Positions 35,673-47,207 of a stretch of 64,000 nt of DNA are shown here, piece by piece (the first letter of the stretch is position 1; each line of letters begins with the position of its first letter). Position numbers and translations under genes: made by a program. The stretch lies in the NCBI GenBank assembly GCA_030686995.1, contig CM060692.1, forward strand, positions 12,939,465 through 13,003,464. Direction: 5' to 3'. The stretch comes from Artemisia argyi (Eukaryota; Streptophyta; Magnoliopsida; Asterales; Asteraceae). The notes below the pieces were generated by a model, which was not told the DNA's origin, made no database searches, and saw nothing but the letters and a program-made list of their open reading frames with translations.

Positions 35673-37525
35673 TAACCCACGACTTTGAGTCTAGCTACAA
35701 GACTCGTAAATAAAGAAAAGCGCTTCTTGGGAGGCAACCCATGTTTTGTGTGATTTTATTTGTTTGATTGTTATTTGCTTCCGTATGCATGCTTTATTTT
35801 TATTGTTGGTTGATCATGTTTCTCAATTAAAATGTGGAAATACTTTATTATGTTGTTTAGCCTAGTCTTAACTTCAACCTAAAGGTATTTTTTGCAAAAG
35901 ATAAGTGTAAGGGGAAACCCCAAATATGTTTTTTAAGAAACAAACCGATCATGATTCTCCGCAATATTTAATGAACATGTGTATTCGTATTGTTAGAGTC
36001 AAATGCTTGTATTGAGTCATGATGTAGTTTTGCAGGATTTTCCAGGAAGTAGGACAAAGTTTTTCCAGAAATTTTCCGGAAACTTAACATAAAGATTTCT
36101 GCAGGTTCATTCTGACGGCGTCAGGCAATTGCTCTTGACGGCGTCAGGAGTCAAAAATCTGGAAATTTTACCAGTTTTGTTTTTCTAACGGAGTCTTAAA
36201 AGTTTTTGTGAATTATTAAGTTTTATAATCTCCAGGAAATCTGCAAACTTCATTCCACAAGCATTATATCTTATTTTGTTTTCTAGGATTTAGTAACTTA
36301 TATAGGATGCCGCCGATTTTACGCGAGGTTGCCTTGTCTACTTTTGTCAGGATTTACAGGTTATTTGAGACAAGAAGATGATTTATATTCTGGAAGGGAA
36401 GCTTTGATTGTTCGTTTTCTTGGAGGAAGATTTAACCTGGCCAACCTAAAATCCATACCGAGCGAATCAGGGGAGTATTTGAATTCATTCTCTTTACTTT
36501 TAACTTTTACATTCTTTACTTGAACATTGGGGACAATGTTCATCTTAAGTGTAAGGGGAGGGTAAAAAGATGATACCTTACATATGCACTTTCGCTTGAG
36601 TTTGTTTTGTTTGATAGTAGATGAGTAATAAAACTATGAGAAATACTTGTTAGTGCAATTTTAGCGCCAAATTTAAAATTTTTTACAACATTTAGGAGTG
36701 AAACTTTAGCCATAGCAAGCGTCTCATGGATAGGAGGTTGTATGACTAGCACATAACCGTATATTCAGAAAAATTTTCCACCCAAAAATGTGAGGTTCGC
36801 CTTTAGATTTGATAGGAAAAGCATTTATTATTGGTGCTTATGAGTGTACCGGTAGCATTTAGATTCTAGAACTTGCGTTAGTGATGCATCCCGAGACCGC
36901 TAGTGAGACTACATTCGTGTAGTAGGATTTACTACATGATAAGAGGCATTAGGATCACCCTTGTGTTAAACCCGTATTACGATTACTTGACCATTTAAGT
37001 CATATTACTTGGCTAGTTAAGTCAACTAATTTTTCCCACACCCTTAGCGTTGTACTCATTTTTAGTACACGATACCCCTAGTACACCCCTCCGAGCCTAT
37101 CTTTTCGTTTCTAACTTTAAGCATTTTACTTAAAGGAAGAATTTGTTACACCCCACTTAAATGTACACCCAAATCGCCTTAGCCTTCCGTGTATGCGCTC
37201 ATTTTTAGTGCATTATTGTTATTTGTTAAACCCTAAGTTAACTTTCTAATTGATTACATGGTTGCTAAGTCGAGTCATATCCTTGTACATATTGTTTTGG
37301 GACGATTGGGACTCATGGGTAAGTACTTATTTTATGGAGTAATGGGGAAGAACAACACTTATTACCCCCATATGTACGTTAATCTTAAAAGTGCTCCAAG
37401 TGTTTTGATTTTCTTAATTCGAGTCATTAGAATAGTTTAATGTAAAGTATGTAAAGATTCAAGTGTAAGGGGAATGCTCAAACCCCTATGATGTATTATT
37501 TTGGATGGTAGGGTAAGAGTGTATG

Positions 37526-37566
<41 letters not shown>

Positions 37567-38190
37567 GAAAAAATCAAGAAAAAGAAAAAAAAATAGAAAA
37601 AGAAAAAAAAAATAAAAAATAGAAAAGAAAGAGAAAAAAAAAAATACGGACTACCATCCCGTTTTCATGTTCATTTTATGTTTTTAGTTATTTTTCATTT
37701 ATTAGCTTAAGTCGAGTCTAGTCTTGGCTTAGCAACGCCATCTTGTACATGTAATTAACTAAGATTGTTAACTCGCCACCAGTGAAATCCCCTTTATCCA
37801 ACAAAACCGTGTAATTCATATCCCTACACCTAACATTATAACCCTTTAAAAAGACCTCTTCGATAGTTTATCCTAGGTGCTTACGCCATGTGGTGGAGGT
37901 TTGATCCTTTCCCAAGCCTATGGTAATCTATTTTGCTATGACAGGTAGTGAGAGATATCTTCCATTTCCATAATGTTATATTACTTTATTACACCCGAGA
38001 GATGTGAGTATCTAAACACTATTTGTGAGGTGCTTGTGTATGACCTCCGTGCTTGTCTATTGGTCTTTAGTGGAACGATTATTTGTTGTAATTACTTTTA
38101 TATTAGTGTTAAATGACCCCTAACTTGTCTTTTGAGTAGAATAAAAGCTCATTTGCTTGAGGACAAGCAAATCTCAAGTGTAAGGGTATA
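35673..38190 (+). other. D2 3' noncoding region
   Basis: TGACGGCGTCA at 36113 and 36136; AAGTGTAAGGGG at 35903, 36547 and 37461 and AAGTGTAAGGG at 38176 beside the 3' LTR; inverted repeat 37503-37511 / 37651-37659 around a long A-rich tract. No coding potential. Confidence 0.87.
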
Positions 38191-39594
38191 TGATGAGGCG
38201 AAAAATGATCCGTTTTTAGGGGGTCATTTAAGCCCGAATCCGAATTTATTTGATCAAATATTGCCCTAAATCGTTCCTTTTGTGATTTTAGGTGTTTGGA
38301 GAGTGAATTCTGGAAAAGAGGCTATTTTGGACGTTTTTGGAGCATAAAGTGAAGAAAACAACAAAGTACCAAATCCAAGCTGGAATTACAAGGTGACGGC
38401 GTCAAGAATTTACTCTTGACGGCGTCAGAAAGGATGAATATTTTACCGAAGGTTGTGAAGGCGTCAGATGAAGAGATGACGGCGTCAAAATGACCAAGAT
38501 TTATTTACCGAGGGTGGTGACGGCGTCACATAGGCCGTCACGATTGGATCTAGGGCGTCCGAGGAAGTATATGGCGGCGAGTTGACGGCGTCAGATTTTA
38601 CTCTTGACGCCGTCAGGACGATTTTCCTATATATAGTTTTCTAGTTTTTTCATTAAAGAGAGAAGTTTTGGTGAAACCCTAAAGACGATTTTGGTGCCTC
38701 TTTTACAGGTTTTTCAAGGGTTCCAAACCCATGAGACCTTGCATTGTAATTGAGATAAGTATACTCTTAATTCAATCAATATGTCTATGTGTTGGTTGTC
38801 TATCTTTTGTTCTTATCTTAATTCTACTATGCTAGGCTAAATTTCCTTTGTGTTTGCTTAGATCTAATGAAACCTAGATGTTGATTATGTGTTGATTACT
38901 TGTCTATTCTTGTTTTGAATGAATGATATTATATGTTAGGCTTAAGAAAACTGGCAGATCTCCAAATGGTAACATGCTTGAACGTCTTAAGAAACATGAA
39001 CCGAGGCGTACTAGGTCTTTATTGGTTGTATTTAATGCATGACCCACTGTTTACAATCCCTATAGTTGTGCTGGGTCATGGTGTAGGAGGAGATAAGAGC
39101 TCATAGAGTTGGGGAGTTATGTATGCCACTCCACGAATGGTATTAAGGAATACAACCCGTCATTCATACAAGTGTAACAAGTAATTAACATGTAAAAGAT
39201 ATCTAGGGAGTAATGAAGTCTAAGTAAACACAATTTCTCCAACCACTGCTCACAACCTTAGTTTAATATTAGTTTAATTTCATTTTCATTAGTTAATTAG
39301 TTATAAAGTAGTTTTTTGGGTTAGTTGATTAGCAACTAATTCCGCCCACTCCTTCAAAACCCGAGATTTTACTTGCTTTCATAAAATATAAAAACACAAA
39401 AATAATCATCTTCCATCTCTAGAACTATTAATTAGGCTTTCTAATCCTAGCGACACTATTCCTAAGCTGAACGATCAATCCCCCGGTACTTGTCACTATA
39501 CTATACTACAACGATCAGGTACACTGCCTGGTGGGGGTTGTAAGCCTCGCGAGATCCCTCGAGAGGTAAAGCAAGGTGCGATTCCCACGCATCA
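38191..39594 (+). repeat. D2 3' LTR
   Basis: 1404 bases; TGATGAGGCG start, CGCATCA end, then GTCCC and the rest of the D1 gag. It has the same TGACGSCGTCA array (about 38394-38615) as the 5' LTR. Confidence 0.96.
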
Positions 39595-39599
39595 GTCCC

Positions 39600-40952
39600 C
39601 ATGACACTCGTGATTGTATGGAACTCCCCGGAACAGCTTTTGCGGACTACGCATCCACGCGTACCGACGAAGCGGGAGATAAGTGGTACACTTTCAAGCC
39701 CGAGCCAAACACATACGGTGATTCATACAACCCCTCATGGAAAAATCACCCAAACCTTAGGTGGAAACAAAATCAACCCAATTCTTCCAATCCGCCTAAT
39801 CGTTACCAATCAAACGGTCCACCATCCAACCGTACCTTCAACAACAATCCTTCTAACAACTATGGTAGTACCAACAATCTTGAAGGATTGATGTCGAAAT
39901 TTATGGCATCTCAAGAAGCCCGCATAGCTAGGTTCGAAAACGAATTCAACCAACAACAAACGGAGATGACCAACAAGATCGACAACTTGTTGAAAGCCCT
40001 CAACAACCAAACATTAGCCACACCTAGGAAGGACACTAGGGACACCAATAGTGGAATTCAAATTAAGGACCCCTCATCGTCCAAACATGTCGACTTTGTC
40101 AATGTTGTCACCATTAAGCCGATAGATAGAGAGATAGAGGAGAGTGACAAGGATGAAGCTAAGGTAGAAGCCAATAGTGAGGATGAGAGTAGGGAAGTTG
40201 AGGTTAAAAAGGATGAGGAATTGGAGGAGATAGAACATATAGAGAAATACTTTGATAAGTTGCCAACCGAGGAGGAACGGGAATACCATAAGGATTTATT
40301 CGATAGTCCCGAGAAAACATATATCTTTGGCGACCCCCTGATCAAAATGGGAGATCTCTCCAACATTAACATCCCATGTAATATAGGGCACATGCATATA
40401 TGGAAAACTTACATCGACCTTAGATCCCCCGTGAACATCATGACTAGGACCTATTACAATTGGGTGATGAAGAAGCAACTCAATTTTAGAATGATGCCAG
40501 AAAAAAATTTGATAAGTAATTTTGCAGGAAGGGTTAAGGGAGTACATGTGATTGTAGGGAATCTCACCTATGAGATTGATTTTATGATAGTGGAAGACAC
40601 TCGTCCCGTGATAGATGCTTGCCTAAGCCAAATTATATTCGGGAAGCCATTTGTTGAAGCCACTAGGATGAGTTATGATCCGACTTTAGGGATAGTTAGG
40701 TTCAAGAAAGATAATGATGAGGTCGCTTATCAAATGTCCTACAAGATTGAACAATACCGCCTTCTCTCTAATTTCGAAATGGAACATAAGCAAGCGGCTT
40801 ATTATAGGAATGAGAAGGATAGACGTAGAGGAGTAGAGTATGTTAGAAATAGGATGCTTGGTTTCTACAAAGAATGCTTGCAACTAGGTCCGGAATGCAA
40901 AACTGGTTTAGAAGACGACCTAGAGAGTGGAACCAATGATGAGATTACGTAG
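39600..40952 (+). CDS. D1 gag C-terminus and degenerate protease-like domain
   Basis: 450 codons continuing in phase from 31565. It starts with the rest of the zinc knuckle (HDTRDC), an Asn/Pro-rich linker, and MSKFMASQEARIARFE with a coiled-coil-like stretch. Acidic Glu/Lys repeats follow (about 40130-40250), then one retropepsin-like unit: NIPCNIGHMHIWKTYIDLRS, with Asp (composite residue 568) kept but the following Gly and Ser altered (DLRSP), and IIFGKPF near 641-647. The tail is RRGVEYV and GFYKECLQLGPE. It resembles, from memory, Asteraceae MAK10-like predicted proteins. It ends TNDEIT, TAG-TAA. Confidence 0.85.
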   Translation, partial: HDTRDCMELPGTAFADYASTRTDEAGDKWYTFKPEPNTYGDSYNPSWKNHPNLRWKQNQPNSSNPPNRYQSNGPPSNRTFNNNPSNNYGSTNNLEGLMSKFMASQEARIARFENEFNQQQTEMTNKIDNLLKALNNQTLATPRKDTRDTNSGIQIKDPSSSKHVDFVNVVTIKPIDREIEESDKDEAKVEANSEDESREVEVKKDEELEEIEHIEKYFDKLPTEEEREYHKDLFDSPEKTYIFGDPLIKMGDLSNINIPCNIGHMHIWKTYIDLRSPVNIMTRTYYNWVMKKQLNFRMMPEKNLISNFAGRVKGVHVIVGNLTYEIDFMIVEDTRPVIDACLSQIIFGKPFVEATRMSYDPTLGIVRFKKDNDEVAYQMSYKIEQYRLLSNFEMEHKQAAYYRNEKDRRRGVEYVRNRMLGFYKECLQLGPECKTGLEDDLESGTNDEIT

Positions 40953-43436
40953 TAACCCACGACTTCGAGTCTAGCTACAAGACTCGTAAATAAAGAAAAG
41001 CGCTTCTTGGGAGGCAACCCATGTTTTGTGTGATTCTATTTGTTTGATTGTTATTTGCTTCCGTATGCATGTTTCATTTTTATTATTAGTTGATCATGTT
41101 TCTCTACTAAAATGTGGAAATACTTTATTATGTTGTTTGGCCTAGTCTTAACTTCAACCTAAAGGTATTTTTGCAAAAGATAAGTGTAAGGGGAAACCCC
41201 AAATATGTTTTTAAGAAACAAACCGATCATGATTCTCCACAATATTTAATGAACATGTATATTCGTATTTGTTAGAGTCAAATGCTTGTATTGAGTCATA
41301 ATGAAGTTTTGCAGGATTTTCCAGCACGTAGGACAAAATTTTTCCAGAAATTTTCCGGAAACTTAACATAAGAATTTCTGCAGGTCCATTCTGACGGCGT
41401 CAGGGTATTGCTCTTGACGGCGTCAGGAGTTAAAATCTGGAAATTTTACTGGTTTTGTTTTTCTAACGAAGTCTTATAGTTTTTGTGAATTATTAAGTTT
41501 TATAATCTCCAGGAAATCTGCAAACTTCATTCCACAAGCATTATATCTTACTTTGTTTTCTAGGATTTAGTAACTTATATAGGATGCCGCCGATTTTACG
41601 CGAGGTTGCCTTGTCTATTGTTGTCAGGATTTACAGGTTATTTATGACAAGAAGATGATTTATATTCTGGAAGGGAAGCTTTGATTGTTCATTTTCTTAG
41701 AGGAAGATTTAACCTGGCCAACCTTTAATCCATACCGAGCGAATCAGGGGAGTATTTGATTTCATTCTCTTTACTTTTTCACTTTTACATTCTTTACTTG
41801 ACCATTGGGGACAATGTTCATCCTAAGTGTAAGGGGAGGGTAAAATGATGATACCTTACATATGCACTTTCGCTTGAGTTTGTTTTGTTTAATGGTAGAT
41901 GTGTAATAAAACTATGAGAAATACTTGTTAGAGTAATTTTAGCACCAAATTTAAAATTTTTTACAACATTTAGGAGTGAAACTTTAGCCATAGCGAGCGT
42001 CTCATGGATAGGAGATTGTATGACTAGCACATAACCGTATATTCAGAAAAATTTTCCACCCAAATATGTGAGGTTCGCCTTTAAATTTGATAGGAAAAGC
42101 ATTCATTATTAGTGTTTATGAGTGTACCGGTAGCATTTAGATTCTAGAACTTGCGTTAGTGATGCATCCCGAGACCGCTAGTGAGACTACATTCGTGTGG
42201 TAGGATTTACTACATGATAAGAGGCATTAGGATTACCCTTGTGTTAAACCCGTATCATAATTACTTGACCATTTAAGTCATATTACTTGGCTAGTTAAGT
42301 CAACTAATTTTTCCCACACCCTTAGCGTTGTACTCATTTTTAGTACACGAAACCCCTAGTACACCCCTCCGAGCCTATCTTTTCGTTTCTAACTTTAAGC
42401 ATCTTACTTAAAGGAAGAATTTGTTACACCCCACTTAAATGTACAACCAAATCGCCTTAGCCTTCCGTGTATGCGCTCATTTTTAGTGCATTATTGTTAT
42501 TTGTTAAACCCTAAGTTAATTTTCTAATTGATTACATGGTTTCTAAGTCGAGTCATATCCTTGTACATATTGTTTTGGGACGATTGGGACTCATGGGTAA
42601 GTACTTGTTTTATGGAGTAATGGGGAAGAACATAATATTATTACCCCCATATGTACGTTAATCTTAAAAGTGCTCCAAGTTTTTTGATTTTCTTAATTCG
42701 AGTTATTAGAATAGTTTAATGTAAAGTATGTAAAGATTCAAGTGTAAGGGGATTGCTCATACCCCTATGATGTATCATTTTGGATGGTAGGGTAAGAGAG
42801 TATGCAAAAAAAAAAAAAAAAAGAAAAAAAAAATCGAAAAAATTAAGAAAAAGAAAAAAAAAATAGAAAAGAAAAAGAGAAAAAACATACGGACTACCAT
42901 CCCGTTTTTATTCTATGTTCATTTTATGTTTTTGTTATTTTTCATTTATTAGCTTAAGTCGAGTCTAGTCTTGGCTTAGCAACGCCATCTTGTACATGTA
43001 ATTAACCAAGATTGTTAACTCGCCACCAGTAAAACTCCCTTTATCCAACAAAACCGTGTAATTCATATCCCTACACCTAACGTTATAACCCTTTAAAAGA
43101 CCTCTTTGATAGTTTATCCTAGGTGCTTACGCCATGTGGTGGAGGTTTGATCCTTTCCCAAGCCTATGGTAATCTATTTTGCTATGACAGGTAGTGAGAG
43201 ATATCTTCCATTTCCATAATGTTATATTACTTTATTACACCCGAGAGATGTGAGTATCTAAACACTATTTGTGAGGTGCTTGTGTATGACCTCCGTGCTT
43301 GTCTATTGGTCTTTAGTGGAACGATTATTTGTTGTAATTACTTTTATATTAGTGTTAAATGACCCCTAACTTGTCTTTTGAGTAGAATAAAAGCTCATTT
43401 GCTTGAGGACAAGCAAATCTCAAGTGTAAGGGTATA
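40953..43436 (+). other. D1 3' noncoding region
   Basis: Shares with A, C, D2 and E the CGCTTCTTGGGAGGCAACCC block, two TGACGGCGTCA palindromes (41392 and 41414 areas), AAGTGTAAGGGG repeats, and the inverted repeat (42782-42790 and 42894-42902) around an A-rich tract. By eye it is closer to A than to D2. The last AAGTGTAAGGG copy lies beside the 3' LTR and is the candidate polypurine tract. Confidence 0.85.
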
Positions 43437-43773
43437 TGATGAGGCGAAAAATGATCCGTTTTTAGGGGGTCATTTAAGCCTGAATCAGACTTTATTTGAT
43501 CAAATATTGCCCTAAATTGTTCCTTTTGTGATTTTAGGTGTTTGGAGAGTGAATTCTGGAAAAGAAGCCATTTTGGACGTTTTTGGAGCATAAAAGTGAA
43601 GAAAACGGCTAAGTACCAAATTTCCATGCTGAAGATACAAGGTGACGGCGTCAAGACCACCATCTTGACGGCGTCAGACATGAGGAATTAAACACCGTAG
43701 GTGGTGACGGCGTCAGAAGGCTTCATGACGGCGTCAAAGTGGCAAGAATAAAATACCGTGGGTGGTGACGGCG
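43437..43773 (+). repeat. D1 3' LTR, first 337 bases
   Basis: Starts TGATGAGGCG after the candidate PPT. The U3 motif order and spacers match 29251 onward almost base for base. It breaks off inside a TGACGGCG motif where the Tekay-like LTR begins. Confidence 0.93.
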
Positions 43774-46700
43774 TGTCACACCCCCAATTTACCTGACTTG
43801 CAGCGGAATGGAATGCCTGAGGGTGTAACTGTCATAGCACCATAACAAGGAAATATTGAACGACCTAAAGTGTCGTTTTGAAAACACATCGTTTGACTTA
43901 TTAAAACATTCAGAATATATTACATAGGTCCCAAAAGTCATGAAAGGTTTACAGAAATAAGTTTAGACATGTCAAACGATAATTATACATAAGTGCATGA
44001 AAGTGTCAAAGTGAGACGCGTCATCCTAGGTCCTCACTAAAATGACTCCATGCATGCCATGAAGTTTATGCTCTTAGTTACCTGAAAATACATTGCGAAA
44101 ACGGTCAACACGAATGTTGGTGAATAATCATAGGTTTGTAAGTTAAATCGTATGTACATAAGCCACAAGTATAAAGTAAACCGACATAAATGTCAAAAAT
44201 GCTACATTGTCTCTTAAGCTCATGGCCCCGAAGCTAGACGTACTAAATCTTGCCCCAAGTGAGTGTTTACCAGACACTCGTAATTTAGAAATGAAATGCA
44301 TTCGTAATTCCGTTGGAGCAACCCAAACACGAATGGAGGAGTCACCCTCAATAGATCTATTCACTCACTCTCGCTCGTACTGTAATTAACGGTCCATGAA
44401 ATAAAGGGGACTTGTCGTGTCGTGGTAGCAAGGCAACTTAAGCAATGTAAGGAATTTGTAATACTTGGGCATGTACGAAAGTAATTAATGCAACGTATTC
44501 TCCCCCGTGGGATTTGAAATCAAATAAGTAATTGAAAACGGGGCCATGAAAACTCACCTTAACTGATGAAACTGTGATGAAATGAAATGAACACCAATGA
44601 ACAATTTGCTGTCGCAACCCAATATGATGGTACCATGAACATGTAATGAACTGAAAAACAAGGCGCGCACACTAGCCGCAACCTAATATGAATGATGAAT
44701 GATCTCCTTTAGATCCACAAATGATGTTATGAATGTCCATGCACATGTTTCTATACCACTCTACTCTTTGAAAAACACTTGTTGTTATCAAAAGTATATA
44801 TTTCAAGAATTTGGAAAAATATTGCTATTAGAAAATATAATAAGCTAGTTGTAATATATATATACTTATATATATATCGTAAGTTTCCATGTTAGCGTTG
44901 AAAAACTCGGGTTGTAATCCTTGAAATGATGAAAACATACTCGTAATAACTAATACTACATTAGTTATAAAGCTCGGTACTTAATATTATGTCTAGCTTA
45001 TAAATGTACTTCGTAGTTTTTGCGCCAAATTTATATAAAAGCTGTCAAATATAAAATGGTTTTAGCCGATATTCAAACATGTATATCTTTGTCGTTACTT
45101 GTCCGTTTTACTTGTTCTTTATATCCACGGTTACGTCTTAGTATGTAGTAATATATTTTGGAAAGTTCGGCTCCTCCGGGTTACGTCTAAAGCCTCTTTT
45201 TGTCCAATGAAAAACGTCCAACAGCAACTAATTTCCAGAAAATACTTTTCGTCAACAATCTTGCAAAAATCATAACTTCTTCGTTATAAACTCTTTTTAA
45301 TCCGTTCTTTCGCCTACGGATTCGTTTTTGAAAGTATTTTCTAAAAATTTTGCCAAAGTTTCCTTGGTGTTTACTGATTTTCCAGATTTTTACAAAATGG
45401 GACAGCATGTCTAAAATAGGTTCCAAATCAAGTTTTCAAGGTTTAAAACTAATTTCTACCATCACCAAACCTCTTGTAATCACCACATAGCTAATCTAAT
45501 CCTACCATACACCTTCTTAGGGTGCCATGGACTCCTAACCAAGTTATTAGAGCAAGGGAATTCATAACTAAAAAGTTAGGGTTTGTATGTTTCTTTTTAG
45601 CCAAAATAAAGTGTGGTATAGCTACTTGTACATGGTTTTTAGCATGATACTTATGAAATACATGTAAAAATAGGATGATCCATGAAAAAATAAAGATGAA
45701 AACTTACTTGACAAAATGAGATGATTATAGGATGATTATGCTTGATGTTCTTGTGTTTTTGTTGCTTGATTCTTGATTAGGCTTGTAAAATGAACAAGTT
45801 TAGTGTTTTACTTTATGGAAAATGATCACTTGATCATGGAGATCAATTATGGGTCGTGGTTATGGAGAGGGAATGGAAGAGATGAGAGGAATTTTGATCT
45901 TACTAAAAAGTGAATTATGATTTTGTGATTTTAGTAAAGTTAGGTTTTAGAAGTTTATTAGTATAAAACTTAGGAAGTTAATGCCAAGGGTTAAAAGGGT
46001 GTTTCATGGGCTGGTTTTCAAAGGGTAGAAGGGGGGGTAGGGGTACTTGGTAGTTATTTAGGAAATTAGTATAACGTTAAGTGTTATTACGTGTTATTCG
46101 TTAAAATCGGGTAACGGTTTTAATAGAAATAAATGTTCACGAAGTTTACCGGGATGAAATAAAGTCATAATAATGTTGAAAATATGTTAAAAATATGTTG
46201 GGTACATTTACTGAGTGATCGGGTGATTATTGTTTAGTTTTCACGAAAATCGTCATTATATTCATACGCGTACGTTATAAATAAAATAAATTTCCAAAAT
46301 ACTGGGTAACTGAATATTATAACTTTTATGATGTTAAAATAGATATAAAAATATGTCGGGACCATTGTGGGAATATTTAGATATATTCGTCGTGTATAAA
46401 CCGAATGTTAACGTTTACTATAATTACTTATACGTAAAAACTTTAAATGTACTGAATATAGTAATTTGAAAATCCTAAGAGTGGTATAACATGAAAATGC
46501 TGTCATGATGATATGCAGACTATCTCCAGTCCGTATGCAGTGTACTTAACACTAATGAAATGAATTCGCACCTAAACCAATCCGGTTACGCGAATTTGAA
46601 TACCCGTAAACTAAATTTACGATGAAATGAGTCATGCAAGTGAATGATGAAATATTTTCCGGAAATGAATAGTGTTCAGTGAATAGTAAATTTTCTGAAT

Positions 46701-46842
46701 GCTGCTCTGAATGTTAAACTGACACCAAAAATGATGAATAGTAAACTGATGAATAGTGTTTTGATGAATAGTGTTTGATGAATAGTGTTTTTCCAAAGTT
46801 CGGGAAATGACCTGAAATGACCTGAAATGGTGAGTTGTGACA
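43774..46842 (-). repeat. Tekay-like LTR, about 3.07 kb
   Basis: On the minus strand it starts TGTCACAACTCACC directly after the purine tract and ends GGGGGTGTGACA, the usual TG...CA ends of long Tekay/Del LTRs. It contains no coding sequence. A short GATGAATAGTGTTT tandem repeat lies at about 46731-46792. Confidence 0.8.
46731..46792. repeat. short tandem repeat GATGAATAGTGTTT
   Basis: Four imperfect copies of GATGAATAGT(G/A) with 13-16 base period, inside the Tekay-like LTR near its 5' end. Confidence 0.75.
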
Positions 46843-47033
46843 GTCTTCCCCTCTAAAAGGAACTTCGTCCCGAAGTTCAGTTTATGTTGGTCTCTGAGAA
46901 TGTATTGGTGAAAAGGTGATGATATTCGAGAATTCCAGTGAACTCTAACGATAGGAATTTGACTCTGATTCAACTGTTTGACCACACGGTCCATGGTTTC
47001 TGTTGGTTCTCTTACGAGGTCTGAGATTGTCAT
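46843..47033 (-). pseudogene. pol: C-terminal chromodomain remnant and PPT hairpin
   Basis: Minus-strand reading REPTETMDRVVKQLNQSQIP then IVRVHWNSR matches the chromodomain-type end of Tekay integrases, after which the frame decays. Next to the purine tract is a perfect hairpin, GAACTTCG-TCC-CGAAGTTC (46860-46878). The larger ORF called on this strand runs on into the LTR and is not a real protein. Confidence 0.75.
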
Positions 47034-47207
47034 TTGGGTTGGATCCCTTCCAATAAAATCATGAGTGACTCATCTGAAAGTCGTTTCTGGGGATCTAAAA
47101 ATGTGAAATATGTTCGTGTAATCCTGTTGTTCTCTGGCAATGTTCAAATCTAACGGCCACTATGCCTTCTCTGTCAAAATATAAATAGTCCAGTGTATAT
47201 TGGTGTA
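47034..47207 (-). other. Tekay-like internal sequence before the E1 junction
   Basis: Short stretch upstream (minus strand) of the chromodomain remnant; no further pol motif can be read with confidence. Ends at the E1 LTR. Confidence 0.4.

Larger units (their letters stand above)
31566..39594 (+). mobile_element. Athila-family non-autonomous element D2, complete
   Basis: 8029 bases with LTRs 31566-32969 and 38191-39594 (1404 each) and target duplication GTCCC in the D1 gag. I count at least five LTR differences by eye. Internal order: primer site, gag plus protease-like frame, noncoding 3' region. It has no RT or integrase. Confidence 0.95.
43774..47207 (-). mobile_element. Tekay-like chromovirus remnant: 3' LTR and 3' end of pol
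   Basis: Minus-strand order: chromodomain remnant (47033-46880), purine tract GAGGGGAAGAC, LTR 46842 down to 43774. Inserted in the D1 3' LTR. The rest of the element is missing: at 47207 the sequence switches to the E1 LTR. No target duplication can be shown. Confidence 0.8.

Noticed and set aside
37527..37640. Poly(A) tail of a processed retrogene
   Set aside because: The A-rich tract lies at the same internal place in all five elements, inside an inverted repeat, with no gene in front and no target duplication.
46632..46860. 133-residue protein across the Tekay LTR boundary
   Set aside because: Only the part from 46880 to 47033 matches a chromodomain end. The rest is LTR DNA read by chance.
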